Of a DNA stretch of 64,000 bases, positions 39,356 through 48,464 are shown in pieces (positions within the stretch are counted from its first letter, which is position 1; each line of letters begins with the position of its first letter). Below the pieces are notes generated by a model that saw only the letters and a program-made list of their open reading frames with translations, was not told the DNA's origin and made no database searches. The stretch is from DASUPK01 sp963800285 (GTDB taxonomy: Bacteria; Actinomycetota; Thermoleophilia; Solirubrobacterales; 70-9), in the NCBI GenBank assembly GCA_963800285.1, contig CAWDAL010000012.1, positions 1-64,000 of the forward strand. Direction: 5' to 3'. Both the position numbers and the translations under genes were made by a program.

Positions 39356-40108
39356 ATGGCCCGACGCCGCACGCTGACGCTCTTCGCCGCCCTCGTACTC
39401 GCCGTCGCGCTGGCCCCAGCGTCCGGCCACGCCGAGACGCGCACCTTCCTCGACACGACCGACCTCTTCCCGAGCGGCGGTGCCCTCACCGAGGGCCCGG
39501 CGAACGATTATCCCTCCAGCATCGCCGTCTCAGGGGTTTCGGGAACGGTCACGAAGGTGTCGGTGACGCTGATCGATTACGGCTCCGCCAGTCCCGATGA
39601 CACCGACGCAGTGATCGTCGGTCCGAACGGCCAGCAGGTGATGTTGATCTCGGACGCCTGCGGGGATGGGACTGGGAACTCGGTTCAGGGCGAGGACTGG
39701 ACCTTCGAGGATTCTGCTCCGGGCTTTCTCTCCAGCCTGAACTGCGCGCCGAACTTCCAGGAGGCGAGCTTCAAGCCCTCGAACTACGGCAACCCGGACG
39801 ACGACGATCTCTCGACTGCCGGCGGCCCGGCGGGCCCCTACCTGAACTCGCTCTCGCTGCTCGCCGGCGGCTCGCCCAACGGCACCTGGAATCTCTTCGT
39901 TTTCGATGACAACCCCGCTTTCCACGGGTTCGACGTCTCGGGCTGGGCGCTGAACCTGGAGGTCCAGCCCCCGGCGACAGCTCCGGCCACGCAGGGCAAC
40001 CCGCCCGCGACCTCCGCCCCGACCCCCGCCAAGAAGAAATGCAAGAAGAAGAAGGGCAAGAAAGCGGCGGCCGCCAAGAAGTGCAAGAAGAAGAAGAAGA
40101 AGCGCTAG
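39356..40108 (+). CDS. Secreted protein with P-domain-like fold and C-terminal Lys/Cys tail
   Basis: The product has 250 residues. A signal peptide (about 1-26, ending GHA-ET) precedes a beta-sandwich like the proprotein-convertase P domain: VTKVSVTLIDYGSASPDDTD, then DAVIVGPNGQQVMLISDACG and the final SPNGTWNLFVFDDNPAFHGF and GWALNLEVQPP. A Pro/Ala/Thr linker leads to a tail with KKKCKKKKGKK and KKCKKKKKKR. It is probably exported and the tail could bind polyanionic wall polymers or membranes. It is translated right after the previous Lys-tail gene, two bases apart. Confidence 0.75.
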   Translation: MARRRTLTLFAALVLAVALAPASGHAETRTFLDTTDLFPSGGALTEGPANDYPSSIAVSGVSGTVTKVSVTLIDYGSASPDDTDAVIVGPNGQQVMLISDACGDGTGNSVQGEDWTFEDSAPGFLSSLNCAPNFQEASFKPSNYGNPDDDDLSTAGGPAGPYLNSLSLLAGGSPNGTWNLFVFDDNPAFHGFDVSGWALNLEVQPPATAPATQGNPPATSAPTPAKKKCKKKKGKKAAAAKKCKKKKKKR

Positions 40109-40179
40109 CGCCGAGCGGAACTCGCAGATTGCGGGCTCTATGCGGGGGAGCCGCCGAAGGCGGCGGATAGACTCGATCC

Positions 40180-41919
40180 GTGGCCGAGTCCGCCTCTCTA
40201 TACCGCCGCCACCGGCCCCAGAGCTTCGCCGAGGTGGTCGGGCAGGAGCACATCGTGCGCACCCTCTCCAACGCGGTGGAGAAGGACCGCGTCCATCACG
40301 CCTACCTGTTCGTGGGCTCGCGGGGCACCGGGAAGACCTCGATGGCGAAGATCCTCGCCCGCTCGCTCAACTGCGTGAACGGGCCGACGCTCACCCCGTG
40401 TGGCGAGTGCGAGCCGTGCCGGACGATCGCGGCCGGCACCTCGCTGGACGTGATCGAGATGGACGCCGCCTCCAACCGCTCGGTCGACGACATCCGCGAG
40501 CTGCGCGACCGGGTCAGCTTCGCGCCAGCGGGCGGCCGCTGGAAGGTCTACATCCTCGACGAGGCACACATGCTCACCAAGGAGGCGTGGAACGCCTTCC
40601 TGAAGACGCTGGAGGAGCCGCCGCCCAACACGGTCTTCGTCCTGGCGACCACCGAGCCGCAGAAGGTGATGGCCACGATCGTCGACCGCTGCCAGCGCTT
40701 CGACTTCCAGCGCCCGTCGCTGGAGCAGATCGCGGAGGTCGTCAAACGAGTGGCCGCGGCCGAATCCATCGAGATCGAGGATGGAGCAACCGCCCTGATC
40801 TCCCGGTCGGCAACGGGCAGTTTCCGAGACGCTCTGGGAACCCTGGACCAGCTGGTCGCCTTCGGTGGAGACTCGGTAACGACAGACGAGGTCGTCGAGC
40901 TCCTGGGAGCAGCGGACGCCGAGCTCCTCTTCGACACCACGGACGCACTGGCAACCGGCGACGCCAAGGCAGCACTTGAGTCAGTCGAACGCCTCTCCCG
41001 CTCCGGGCGGGATCCCGGCCAATTTGCACGGGACCTGATCGCCCACCTCCGTCAGCTTCTCGTTGCAAGGGCGACTGGCGCAGTGCCCGAGTCGTTCACC
41101 GTTACCGTTGCGCAGCCCGAACGGCTCGCGGAACAGGCAAAGAAGATGGATGACGCCAAGTTGGTTGGAGCAATCGACTCACTCAGTTCAGCGGTGGCGG
41201 CAATGAGAGAAGGCGACGACCCGCGCCTCACGCTGGAGGTTGCGTTGCTCAAGGTGGCAACCCCGTCGCTGGATTCCTCCCGCGAGGCCCTCCTCCGCCG
41301 CATCGAGTCCCTCGAGTCTCGGTTGACCGGTGGCGGGGCCGGGGAAGCGGGCTCAGCAGGCTCCGGCAGTTCGATGGCCGGCTCAACTGCGCCCGAGCCC
41401 GAAGCTTCGGCCCCAGCGCCGGCCCTGCCTGCTGAGAACGCTTCCCCGGCCCCGCCGCCTGTGAGCCAGGAACCCGAGGAACCCGAGAAACCGGAGGCCG
41501 CTGTCGCAACCGCGACCATCGAGATCGAGCGAGTGGTCGAGCTCTGGCCCGCCGTCGTCGATCACTTCCGAGATTCCGGCTCGGCGATGCTCTCCACGCT
41601 CTTCGACGAAGCGAAGCCGCTCGAGATCGAGGAGGAGCGCTCCATGCTGCGCATCGGTTTCCCCGGCTCGGCCAAGTTCAACAAGAAGAAGGCCGAGTCA
41701 TCGGCCAACGTCGACCGGATGACGGAAGCCATCACCCTGATCGTCGGCGCCAGGCTTCGTCCCACCTATGAACTGATCGAGGAGGAGGCCACGCAGGCGG
41801 TCCCGGAGGCACCGGCCGACGTCAACGAGGATGATCTGGTCGACATGATCAAGGACAACTTCGACGCGACCGAGGTCGTTCCCGACGACGACGATGCGCG
41901 TGAAAGCGAGGCCGGTTGA
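40180..41919 (+). CDS. dnaX: DNA polymerase III gamma/tau subunit
   Basis: The product has 579 residues. Clamp-loader ATPase features are Walker A VGSRGTGKTSMAKILARSL (near 46-64), the zinc module CVNGPTLTPCGECEPC, Walker B/DEAH in VYILDEAHMLTKEAW, and sensor 1 FVLATTEPQKV. The C-terminal third has a long Pro/Ala/Glu linker and a tau-like domain. It loads the beta clamp on DNA and connects polymerase to helicase. GTG 40180. It heads the classic dnaX-ybaB-recR operon and overlaps ybaB by one base in TGATG. Confidence 0.95.
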   Translation: MAESASLYRRHRPQSFAEVVGQEHIVRTLSNAVEKDRVHHAYLFVGSRGTGKTSMAKILARSLNCVNGPTLTPCGECEPCRTIAAGTSLDVIEMDAASNRSVDDIRELRDRVSFAPAGGRWKVYILDEAHMLTKEAWNAFLKTLEEPPPNTVFVLATTEPQKVMATIVDRCQRFDFQRPSLEQIAEVVKRVAAAESIEIEDGATALISRSATGSFRDALGTLDQLVAFGGDSVTTDEVVELLGAADAELLFDTTDALATGDAKAALESVERLSRSGRDPGQFARDLIAHLRQLLVARATGAVPESFTVTVAQPERLAEQAKKMDDAKLVGAIDSLSSAVAAMREGDDPRLTLEVALLKVATPSLDSSREALLRRIESLESRLTGGGAGEAGSAGSGSSMAGSTAPEPEASAPAPALPAENASPAPPPVSQEPEEPEKPEAAVATATIEIERVVELWPAVVDHFRDSGSAMLSTLFDEAKPLEIEEERSMLRIGFPGSAKFNKKKAESSANVDRMTEAITLIVGARLRPTYELIEEEATQAVPEAPADVNEDDLVDMIKDNFDATEVVPDDDDARESEAG

Positions 41920-42254
41920 TGCCGCAGGGACCGAACATGAATCAGCTCCTCAAGCAGGCCCAGCAGATGCAGGCGGAGATGGCCAAGGCCCAGGAGCAGC
42001 TCAAGAACGAGATCGTCGAAGCCAGCGCGGGCGGCGGCATGGTCAAGGTGACCATGACCGGTGATATGGAACTGCGGGAGATCAAGATCTCCCCCGAGGC
42101 GGTTGACCCGGAGGACGTCGAGTTGCTGCAGGACATGGTCACCGCCGCCGTCAACGAGGCGCTGCGCTCGGCGCAGGAGCTCGCCGCCAACCGCATGGGC
42201 GGGATCGCCGGGCTCGGCGGGGGCGGCGGCCTTCCCGGCTTGCCCGGTATGTAG
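41919..42254 (+). CDS. ybaB: YbaB/EbfC nucleoid-associated protein
   Basis: The product has 111 residues. It has the YbaB pattern: MNQLLKQAQQMQAEMAKAQE, then EIVEASAGGGMVKVTMTGD and LREIKISPEAVDPEDVELLQ, plus MVTAAVNEALRSAQEL. The Gly-rich GIAGLGGGGGLPGLPGM end is common. Members form dimers that bind DNA and bridge the nucleoid. ATG 41919 shares its A with the dnaX stop (TGATG). It sits between dnaX and recR, the conserved order. Confidence 0.95.
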   Translation: MPQGPNMNQLLKQAQQMQAEMAKAQEQLKNEIVEASAGGGMVKVTMTGDMELREIKISPEAVDPEDVELLQDMVTAAVNEALRSAQELAANRMGGIAGLGGGGGLPGLPGM

Positions 42255-42281
42255 GGCCTGCCCGGTCCCTACGCTTCTGCC

Positions 42282-42872
42282 ATGTACGCGGGACCGATCA
42301 GCCAGCTGATCGCCGAGCTCTCGAAGCTGCCGGGGATCGGACAGCGCACCGCGCAGCGGCTCGCCTTCCACATCCTGCGGGCGGACGACGAGGATGCCCT
42401 GGGGCTGGCCGATGCGATCCGCGAGGTGAAGGAGAAGGTCGGCCTCTGCGAGGTCTGTTTCAACCTGGCGGAGGGCCCGCGCTGCCGCATCTGCGAGGAC
42501 ACTCGCCGAGACCAGTCCGTGATCTGCGTGGTCGAGGAGCCCGCTGACGTCATCCCGATCGAGCGGACCGGCGAGTACCGCGGCCTCTACCACGTGCTCG
42601 GCGGCGCGCTCTCCCCGATCGACGGGATCGATCCCGAGGACCTGCGGATCGCGGAGCTGATCGACCGCGTCGACGGTGACGTCAAGGAGGTTGTGCTCGC
42701 GACCAACCCGACGACCACCGGGGAGGCGACCGCGCTGCACATCGCCGATGCGCTCCGCGATCGCGTCACGGTCACACGTCTGGCGAGCGGCCTGCCGGTC
42801 GGCGCCGACCTCGAGCATGCCGACGAGGTGACCCTTGGCAAGGCCCTGGCGGGAAGGCAATCCCTCTCGTAG
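42282..42872 (+). CDS. recR: Recombination mediator RecR
   Basis: The product has 196 residues. An N-terminal helix-hairpin-helix (KLPGIGQRTAQRLAFHIL) is followed by a C4 zinc finger (CEVCFNLAEGPRCRIC) and a Toprim domain (VICVVEEPADVIPIERTGEY, then GVDP-like region SPIDGIDPEDL). The C-terminal Walker-B-like part contains VTRLASGLPVGADLEHADEV. With RecO and RecF it loads RecA at gaps. ATG 42282, 27 bases after ybaB, same operon. Confidence 0.97.
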   Translation: MYAGPISQLIAELSKLPGIGQRTAQRLAFHILRADDEDALGLADAIREVKEKVGLCEVCFNLAEGPRCRICEDTRRDQSVICVVEEPADVIPIERTGEYRGLYHVLGGALSPIDGIDPEDLRIAELIDRVDGDVKEVVLATNPTTTGEATALHIADALRDRVTVTRLASGLPVGADLEHADEVTLGKALAGRQSLS

Positions 42873-42928
42873 AGGCCCCCGTATCCAGGTGGTGCTGATA
42901 ACCATCTGAGCCAATCAGGGGGAACACA

Positions 42929-43498
42929 ATGAGAGGGAAGAAGGGAATCTTCGCCGCCTGCATCGTTGCGGCGCTCACCCATGCGATCACCATCGCTGGA
43001 ACCGCGACCGCCGCGCCCGGAATCTCGAAGGCCGCGAAGAAGTGCAAGAAGAGGCACGCCTCCAAGAAGAAGCACTCCACCAAGAAGAAGTGCAAGAAGA
43101 GGATGGCGGACGCTCGTCGCTCGCCGGTCATCCGCGCGACGCTGACCTGGTCGGACGGTGGCTCCGATGACGTGGACATGGACCTGTTCGTCTTCGATGC
43201 GAACGACAACCGCGCCGGGAACGGCACGAACACGATCCCGCTCACCTCGATCACGCCCGACTTCTCAGGCCCTGCCGGAAGCGAGACGTTCACGGACGGT
43301 CTGTTCGCTCCGCAGGCGGCTCGCGACCTCAGCTTCGGGGTCTGTTATGTGGTCGGCGGCTCGGTCCATACGCCGTTCACGCTCACCTACGTGACGGCCG
43401 ACGACGTCGTTCACGGCGACTCCCAGAACCCCGGGAGCACCTTTCACTACGACTATCCCGGTGGGGCTCCGATCCCCTCGGGCTACTGCCCGCATTGA
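42929..43498 (+). CDS. Secreted protein with N-terminal Lys/Cys tract, paralog A
   Basis: The product has 189 residues. A signal peptide (about 1-28, ending TAA-AP) is followed by a basic tract with KKCKKRH and KKKCKKRM. A compact beta domain follows: RATLTWSDGGSDDVDMDLFV, a FDANDNRAGNGT stretch, and YPGGAPIPSGYCPH at the end. The next gene encodes a clear paralog. The WSdGG-DVDMDLFVFDA block resembles extracellular pre-peptidase or YfaP-like beta-sandwich domains with acidic, possibly calcium-binding, loops. Start: ATG with AGGGGG upstream. It lies 56 bases after recR on the same strand. Confidence 0.7.
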   Translation: MRGKKGIFAACIVAALTHAITIAGTATAAPGISKAAKKCKKRHASKKKHSTKKKCKKRMADARRSPVIRATLTWSDGGSDDVDMDLFVFDANDNRAGNGTNTIPLTSITPDFSGPAGSETFTDGLFAPQAARDLSFGVCYVVGGSVHTPFTLTYVTADDVVHGDSQNPGSTFHYDYPGGAPIPSGYCPH

Positions 43499-43593
43499 GG
43501 TCACCGGCGACCCGGCAATCCCTGGACTAGCTCTGCGCATTGGGCTCAGGTACTGTCGTCGCACCTGACTTACGAACGAGGGGAGAAGAGCTC

Positions 43594-44223
43594 ATGAGGC
43601 AGAAGAAGGGGCCTGCGCTGCTGGTGTTGCTGGCGCTCGTGGCATTCACGATCACCGCCACCGTGGGTGGCGCGGCGAGCGCGGCCAGCGGCAACGCCGT
43701 CGCCGCGAAGAAGAAGAAAAAGAAGAAGTGCAAGAAGGGGTTCGTCAAGAAGAAGGTGAAGGCGAAGAAGGGCAAGAAGAAGTTCAAGTGCGTGAAGAAG
43801 AAGGGCGTTGCGAACACCCCGCTCGTTCGCGCGACCCTCACCTGGAGCAATGGCGGTGCGCCCGATGTCGACATGGACCTGTTCGTGTTCGACGCGAGCG
43901 GTCAGCAGGCAGGCAACGGGTCGGACGCGATCCCACTGAGCACGCTCTCACCGGACCAGACCGGGCCGGCCGGCACCGAGACGTTCACCGACTTGGCCTT
44001 CAACCAGAAGCGGCCGCTCAGCTTCGGTGTCTGCTACACGGTGTCGGGCTCAGTGCATACCGACTACACGATCACCTACGTCACGGCTGACGGGGCCAGC
44101 CACACGGAGACAAGGGCGGACGACGGAACTCCGCCCAGCCTGGGCAGCAGCGCCCACGTCAACTATCCGGGCGGGGCGCCGATCCCCGACAACTACTGCC
44201 CGGGTACCAGTTTGGTGCCGTAG
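43594..44223 (+). CDS. Secreted protein with N-terminal Lys/Cys tract, paralog B
   Basis: The product has 209 residues. A signal peptide (about 1-30) leads into a long basic tract with KKKKKKKCKKGFVKKK and KKFKCVKKKG. The domain is paralogous to the previous gene product: RATLTWSNGGAPDVDMDLFV, PAGTETFTDLAF, LSFGVCYTVSGSVHTDYTIT and YPGGAPIPDNYCPG. Start: ATG 43594 with GGGGAGAAG upstream; longer frames lack a signal peptide at the N terminus. The tandem pair suggests a local duplication. The function is unknown, probably surface-associated. Confidence 0.7.
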   Translation: MRQKKGPALLVLLALVAFTITATVGGAASAASGNAVAAKKKKKKKCKKGFVKKKVKAKKGKKKFKCVKKKGVANTPLVRATLTWSNGGAPDVDMDLFVFDASGQQAGNGSDAIPLSTLSPDQTGPAGTETFTDLAFNQKRPLSFGVCYTVSGSVHTDYTITYVTADGASHTETRADDGTPPSLGSSAHVNYPGGAPIPDNYCPGTSLVP

Positions 44224-44237
44224 ACGAGATTCCGTTC

Positions 44238-44477
44238 CTACATGCGGCGGGTCGGGTCGTCGTACCCGCCCCGCCGCTGTGGGTACTCGTCCCCGTCCTT
44301 CGGAGGACCGCCCTGCTGGACCAGCTCGTAGAGGAGTGACAGCGCCAGGCCGGCGCCGCCGGCGATCATCAGGATCAGTCCGACGGTCTGGATGTTGATC
44401 ACGTCGGTGTTGACGTTGATCGCGTAGCGCAGGATGGCGCCGATTGCGATCAGGAAGATGGCCGTGGCGATGGTCAC
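44238..44477 (-). CDS. DUF6458-family small membrane protein
   Basis: The product has 79 residues. Two hydrophobic helices (about 3-20 and 32-52) follow the pattern TIATAIFLIAIGAILRYAIN and NIQTVGLILMIAGGAGLALS, which I recognise as DUF6458. A hydrophilic tail rich in Gly, Asp, Arg and Pro ends it. Function unknown. GTG 44477 gives the family-like start; ATG 44489 is an alternative. Confidence 0.7.
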   Translation of the reverse strand: MTIATAIFLIAIGAILRYAINVNTDVINIQTVGLILMIAGGAGLALSLLYELVQQGGPPKDGDEYPQRRGGYDDPTRRM

Positions 44478-44519
44478 GGCCGCCAGCATAGCCGTGGGCG
44501 GCCGCGCGCCTGAACGAGC

Positions 44520-45590
44520 TCAGTCGGGCAGGGACATCGCCGTCTGGCGGGCATCGTGCTTCGCGGCGACCCGGTTGCGCCCTTGCCGCTTCGCCATGTA
44601 CAGGGCGTCGTCGGCCTCGGCGTACAGACGCTCGAAGCGGACGCGCTGACCGCTCGCCTGCGCGACCCCGAGCGAGACCGTGATCTCCACGCCCGCGGGG
44701 CGGCTGTCCAGCACGAGACAGCGAATTCGCTCGGCGATCTCGAGGCCACCATCGAGAGGGGCGCCGGGCAGGATGATCAGGAACTCCTCACCCCCGATCC
44801 GGTACACCAGCTCGAAGGTGCGTAGCGCCTTGCGCATCTCGTAGGCCATGTCGCGGAGGACCGCGTCGCCGCGACCGTGGCCCAGGGAGTCGTTGACGCG
44901 CTTGAAGTGGTCGAGGTCGAGCTCGATCACGCAGACGGAGCCCCCGCTCACGTGAGCCTGCTGCTCGATCTCGTTGAACCGCGCCTCGAGGGCCTTTCGA
45001 TTGAGAAGACCGGTGAGGGGATCGATCACGGATTCCTGCCTGTGCTGGACCTCAGCCCCCTGGATGGCCACCGCGATGGCTGCGGCGCCGACGATGACGA
45101 TGATCGTGATGACCGGGCGAGTGGGATCGTGAACCAGCCCTGCGGGATCCATCGCGATGCCGATCGAGAGGATGGCGATCACACCCATGATCACGCCCAC
45201 CAGGACGACTCTGGGGCGGAAGCGGGCGGCGATGAAGGCGATCGGAACCGCGAGCAGCGGCAGGAGCGGGCTGTCCGAGCCGCCGGTCACCACGATCGAT
45301 GCGGTCATGGCCACCCCGGTGGAGAACATCCCGGCCGCCGCGTGGATCTCGGGATAGCTGGAGCGCTCCATCCGGCCGTCGAGCCCGGCGAGGTACGCGA
45401 ACTCCACGGCGAAGATGGCGAGTGGCACCCAGCCGAGCTCGGGGATCACGAGGATGGCGGACGCACCGATCAGGACCGCGACGATGGCTCGCGCGCGCCG
45501 AATTCGCTCGCTGGTATCGACAGCACGCTTGCGGTCGAAGTCGGTGGGGCAAAGCCACCTCGCGAGGGAGGTGATGGATTTCGAGTACAT
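44520..45590 (-). CDS. Membrane diguanylate cyclase (GGDEF)
   Basis: The product has 356 residues. Five to six membrane helices (about 35-190) lead through a short linker to a GGDEF domain: VIDPLTGLLNRKALEARF, IELDLDHFKRVNDSLGHGRG, and the active-site loop YRIGGEEF. The loop is GGEEF, which supports activity. The inhibitory I-site RxxD five residues before the loop reads RTFE, so product inhibition is probably weak or absent. It makes cyclic di-GMP from GTP; the helices may sense an unknown signal (MASE-like). It ends 31 bases upstream of DUF6458's start region on the same strand. Confidence 0.9.
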   Translation of the reverse strand: MYSKSITSLARWLCPTDFDRKRAVDTSERIRRARAIVAVLIGASAILVIPELGWVPLAIFAVEFAYLAGLDGRMERSSYPEIHAAAGMFSTGVAMTASIVVTGGSDSPLLPLLAVPIAFIAARFRPRVVLVGVIMGVIAILSIGIAMDPAGLVHDPTRPVITIIVIVGAAAIAVAIQGAEVQHRQESVIDPLTGLLNRKALEARFNEIEQQAHVSGGSVCVIELDLDHFKRVNDSLGHGRGDAVLRDMAYEMRKALRTFELVYRIGGEEFLIILPGAPLDGGLEIAERIRCLVLDSRPAGVEITVSLGVAQASGQRVRFERLYAEADDALYMAKRQGRNRVAAKHDARQTAMSLPD

Positions 45591-45666
45591 GCGCCCTAGA
45601 TAGGTCGGCGACCCAAGGGCTGCGACAACCGTGATTTCTACGGACGAATGGCGTTCCAGGCGCGGA

Positions 45667-47820
45667 TCAGCCCTGAATGGGCGTCTCTGCGAACGACCGG
45701 TCCGAGTCCGTCTCGCTCAACCCGAACCGGTGATGCAGGCGCCGGAGCGGCCTCGGCGCCCACCAGTTCCACCGACCGAGCAGCTCCATCAGCGACGGCA
45801 CCAGAAGCGCCCGGATCAGGCTGGCGTCGATCAGAACGGCCAGCGCCGTCCCGACGCCGTTCTCCTTGATGAAGATGATCTTGGAGGTGGCGAAGGCGCC
45901 GATCGCGATTGCAAAGAGCAGGGCGGCCGCGGTGACGATCCGGCCGGTTCGCTCCAGGCCGATCGCGACGCATTCCGAGTCGCTCGCCCCGTTGTCCCGG
46001 GCCTCCTTGATCCGGGAGAGCAGGAAGACCCCGTAGTCGGTCGAGAGCCCGAACACGACCGCGAAGAGCAGGATCGGCATCGTCTGCTCCAACGCACCCT
46101 GGCTCTTGTAGTCGAGCAAACCCTCCAGCCTGCCGTCCTGGAAGATGAAGACGAGGATCCCGAAGGTCGCGCTCAGATTCAGGGCGTTCATCAGCAGCTG
46201 CTTGACCGGCAGCACGACGGAGCCGGTCATCAGGAAGAGCACGATCAGGGTCGCCACGATCACGATCGCGAGGGCGATCGGAGCGTGCGTCTCGAGGCTG
46301 TGCTGCAGGTCGACGAAGTGCGCGGCCGCTCCGCCCACCAGCAGCTGGGAGCCCGCCGGGACCGGCAGGTCCCGGATCTCCTTGACGGCGTTCCGACTGG
46401 TGTCCGAGATGTAGCTCGTCTTGGAGTAGGCCTGGATCACGGCGTCGCCGTTGCTGAGGCGGATCGGCGGCTGGACCTCTGCGATCCCGTCGAGACCCGA
46501 GACTTCGCGGCTGACGGCCGCCAGCGAGCGCGGCGTCGCGTTTTCTACAAGCAGCTGATTCGGCGTGTCGTGGAAGGGCGGGAACTGGGCTCGCATGACG
46601 TTGTCCACCTGGCGCGCGCTGGCGCTCTCGGGCAGCACCTGAGCGTCGACCGAGGTGAACTTGAGCGAGTAGAAGGGGATCCCGAGCACGATCAGTAGCG
46701 CCGCGGTCGCGGTCGCGACGCCGATCGGCCGCCGCATCACGAAGCGCGAGAGCCGGTACCAGAACCCGGACTCGGTGGAGGTGGCATCCCGCTCTGCCCG
46801 CCGCTGGAGGAAGGCCGGCGAGAGCGCGTTCACGCGCTCGCCGAGCAGCGCCAGCACCGCGGGCAGCACGGTCAGGGCGATCACGGAAGCGAGCAGCGCG
46901 ACGAGGGCGCCGCCGAGGCCCATCGAGTAGAGGAAGCGCTGCGGGAAGACGAGCAGCGAGGCGAGCGCCACCGCGACCGTGATCGAGGAGAAGAGCACCG
47001 TGCGGCCCGCGGTGTTCATGGTGCGGCGCATCGCCTTTATTCCCGGCCCATGCTTGGCGATCTCCTCGCGGTAGCGCGAGACGACGAAGAGGCTGTAGTC
47101 GATCGCCAGTCCCAGGCCGAGCCCCGTGGTCAGGTTGATCGCGAAGATCGAGACGTCGACGACCTCGTTCGCGAGGCGCAACAGCAGGAAGGTGCCGACG
47201 ATCGCCAGCCCGCCGATGAGGAGCGGCAGCAGGGCGGCGACGCCGCTGCGGAAGAAGACCAGCGAGAGCAGGAAGAGCAGCGGGAAGGCGAGCATCTCCG
47301 CCATGCGCAGGTCCTTCTCGACCTGTTTGTTCACCTGCTCCTGCGCGAGGGCGATGCCACCGACGCTGACGCGGGGCCGCCCGTCGAGGTCATCCGCGAT
47401 CGCCTTGGCCGCATCCTGCTGCTCCTTATCGTCGGTCGCCTTCAGGCTGACCGCGATGTAGGTCGTGTTCCCATCGTGCGAGAGGAAGTCCCGGCTGTGG
47501 GTATCGAGGTAGCTGATCACCGACTGGACGTCGGAATTGCGCTTCAGCTGCGCCTCCAGCCCGCCGATCCGGCGCTTGCCGGAGGCGTCGGTGGGGGAGG
47601 TGTTCTGGAGGAGCACGATCACGCTCGCCTCGCGGTACCCGTCGGCCTCGAGGCGGTCCGCCGCCCTGACGCTCTCCGTCGCCGGGTCGTCCGCGCCGTA
47701 CGGCGCGAGCTTGCTCGCGACGCCTCCGCCGATCGCTCCGGCGACGACGAAGAAGACGCCCGCGAGGATCACCACGCGGCGGCCGCGGCGCTGTGCCAGT
47801 GACGCGAGTGCGTTGAACAT
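45667..47820 (-). CDS. MMPL/RND-superfamily transporter regulated by PadR
   Basis: The product has 717 residues in two halves with the GxxxDY motif in each (GLGLGLAIDYSLFVVSRYRE near 240 and FGLSTDYGVFLLSRIKEARD near 600). Helix clusters alternate with extracytoplasmic loops. It probably exports hydrophobic or lipid compounds at the expense of the proton gradient. Start: ATG 47820 with GGGGGAGG upstream. It lies two bases after the PadR gene, so repression by PadR and induction by the exported substrate is a natural reading. It is a second MMPL protein distinct from the one at 28085-30406. Confidence 0.9.
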   Translation of the reverse strand: MFNALASLAQRRGRRVVILAGVFFVVAGAIGGGVASKLAPYGADDPATESVRAADRLEADGYREASVIVLLQNTSPTDASGKRRIGGLEAQLKRNSDVQSVISYLDTHSRDFLSHDGNTTYIAVSLKATDDKEQQDAAKAIADDLDGRPRVSVGGIALAQEQVNKQVEKDLRMAEMLAFPLLFLLSLVFFRSGVAALLPLLIGGLAIVGTFLLLRLANEVVDVSIFAINLTTGLGLGLAIDYSLFVVSRYREEIAKHGPGIKAMRRTMNTAGRTVLFSSITVAVALASLLVFPQRFLYSMGLGGALVALLASVIALTVLPAVLALLGERVNALSPAFLQRRAERDATSTESGFWYRLSRFVMRRPIGVATATAALLIVLGIPFYSLKFTSVDAQVLPESASARQVDNVMRAQFPPFHDTPNQLLVENATPRSLAAVSREVSGLDGIAEVQPPIRLSNGDAVIQAYSKTSYISDTSRNAVKEIRDLPVPAGSQLLVGGAAAHFVDLQHSLETHAPIALAIVIVATLIVLFLMTGSVVLPVKQLLMNALNLSATFGILVFIFQDGRLEGLLDYKSQGALEQTMPILLFAVVFGLSTDYGVFLLSRIKEARDNGASDSECVAIGLERTGRIVTAAALLFAIAIGAFATSKIIFIKENGVGTALAVLIDASLIRALLVPSLMELLGRWNWWAPRPLRRLHHRFGLSETDSDRSFAETPIQG

Positions 47821-47822
47821 CT

Positions 47823-48407
47823 CTACCTCCCCCCGGCGGCGTTCGCCGCCCGTTTGGTCTTTCGTTCCAGTTGCTCGGCCGCGCGGTCGAACCACTGCGC
47901 CGCGAACTCGCTCGCCTCGATACCGAAGCGCAGGACCAGCCGCGAGCCTGCATCCGGCTCGGCCTCCGGTCCGTCGGGCTTCCCGGTGAGGTCGATCGCC
48001 TCCTGGATGGCGCGCAGCTCCGCGGCCTTCGCCCGGGAGAGCGCAGCTCGCTCGCGGGCGATCTCCGCGGTGCGAGGCGAATCGATCGACCCCGCGAAGA
48101 AGAGCTTGAGCAGGCCCTCGTCGCGAGCCTCGAGGACCAACTCGTCACCACCGATCCATTCCCTCGCCGCGCGCCGGCCGTTGGCGGTGAGCGTGTAGGT
48201 CGTGCGCTGCCGGTTCCCCCGTGCGGAGTCGGCGCCCTTGATCAGGCCGTCCCGCTCCAGGCGCTTCAGCTCGGGGTAGATCTGCCCGTAGCTCGCCGCC
48301 CAGAAGAAGCGCGCGGAGTTGTCGACCAGCTGCTTGATCTCGTAGCCGGTCCGCGGCCTGGCGGCCAGCATTCCCAGAATGACCTTGCCGGTGGCGCTCA
48401 GTTCCAT
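47823..48407 (-). CDS. PadR-family transcriptional regulator
   Basis: The product has 194 residues. An N-terminal winged helix (about 1-85) is typical of PadR: LSATGKVILGMLAARPRTGY, then FFWAASYGQIYPELKRLERD and TTYTLTANGRRAAREWI. The C-terminal part is the helical PadR dimerisation domain (about 95-185). It should repress its own operon with the MMPL exporter until an effector binds. A pair of GATATATC boxes sits 11-31 bases upstream of the ATG. Confidence 0.9.
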   Translation of the reverse strand: MELSATGKVILGMLAARPRTGYEIKQLVDNSARFFWAASYGQIYPELKRLERDGLIKGADSARGNRQRTTYTLTANGRRAAREWIGGDELVLEARDEGLLKLFFAGSIDSPRTAEIARERAALSRAKAAELRAIQEAIDLTGKPDGPEAEPDAGSRLVLRFGIEASEFAAQWFDRAAEQLERKTKRAANAAGGR

Positions 48408-48417
48408 CCTGCCGATA

Positions 48418-48438
48418 GATATATCAATCCGATATATC
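48418..48438. promoter_or_regulatory. PadR operator candidate: paired GATATATC
   Basis: GATATATC occurs at 48418-48425 and 48431-48438. Each copy is itself palindromic, and the pair forms TATATC-N5-GATATA. AT-rich ATATAT-type dyads are typical PadR operators. It lies immediately upstream of the padR start, and also 160 bases from the end of the ABC permease gene, so autoregulation is the simplest reading. Confidence 0.65.
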
Positions 48439-48464
48439 CGGCGTCTGTGAACTGCCTCACACCT

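Noticed and set aside
40180..41919. Programmed frameshift in dnaX producing gamma
   Set aside because: No A-rich slippery heptamer with a following stop and stem is visible in the Pro/Ala/Glu linker region; the full-length frame appears to be the only product.
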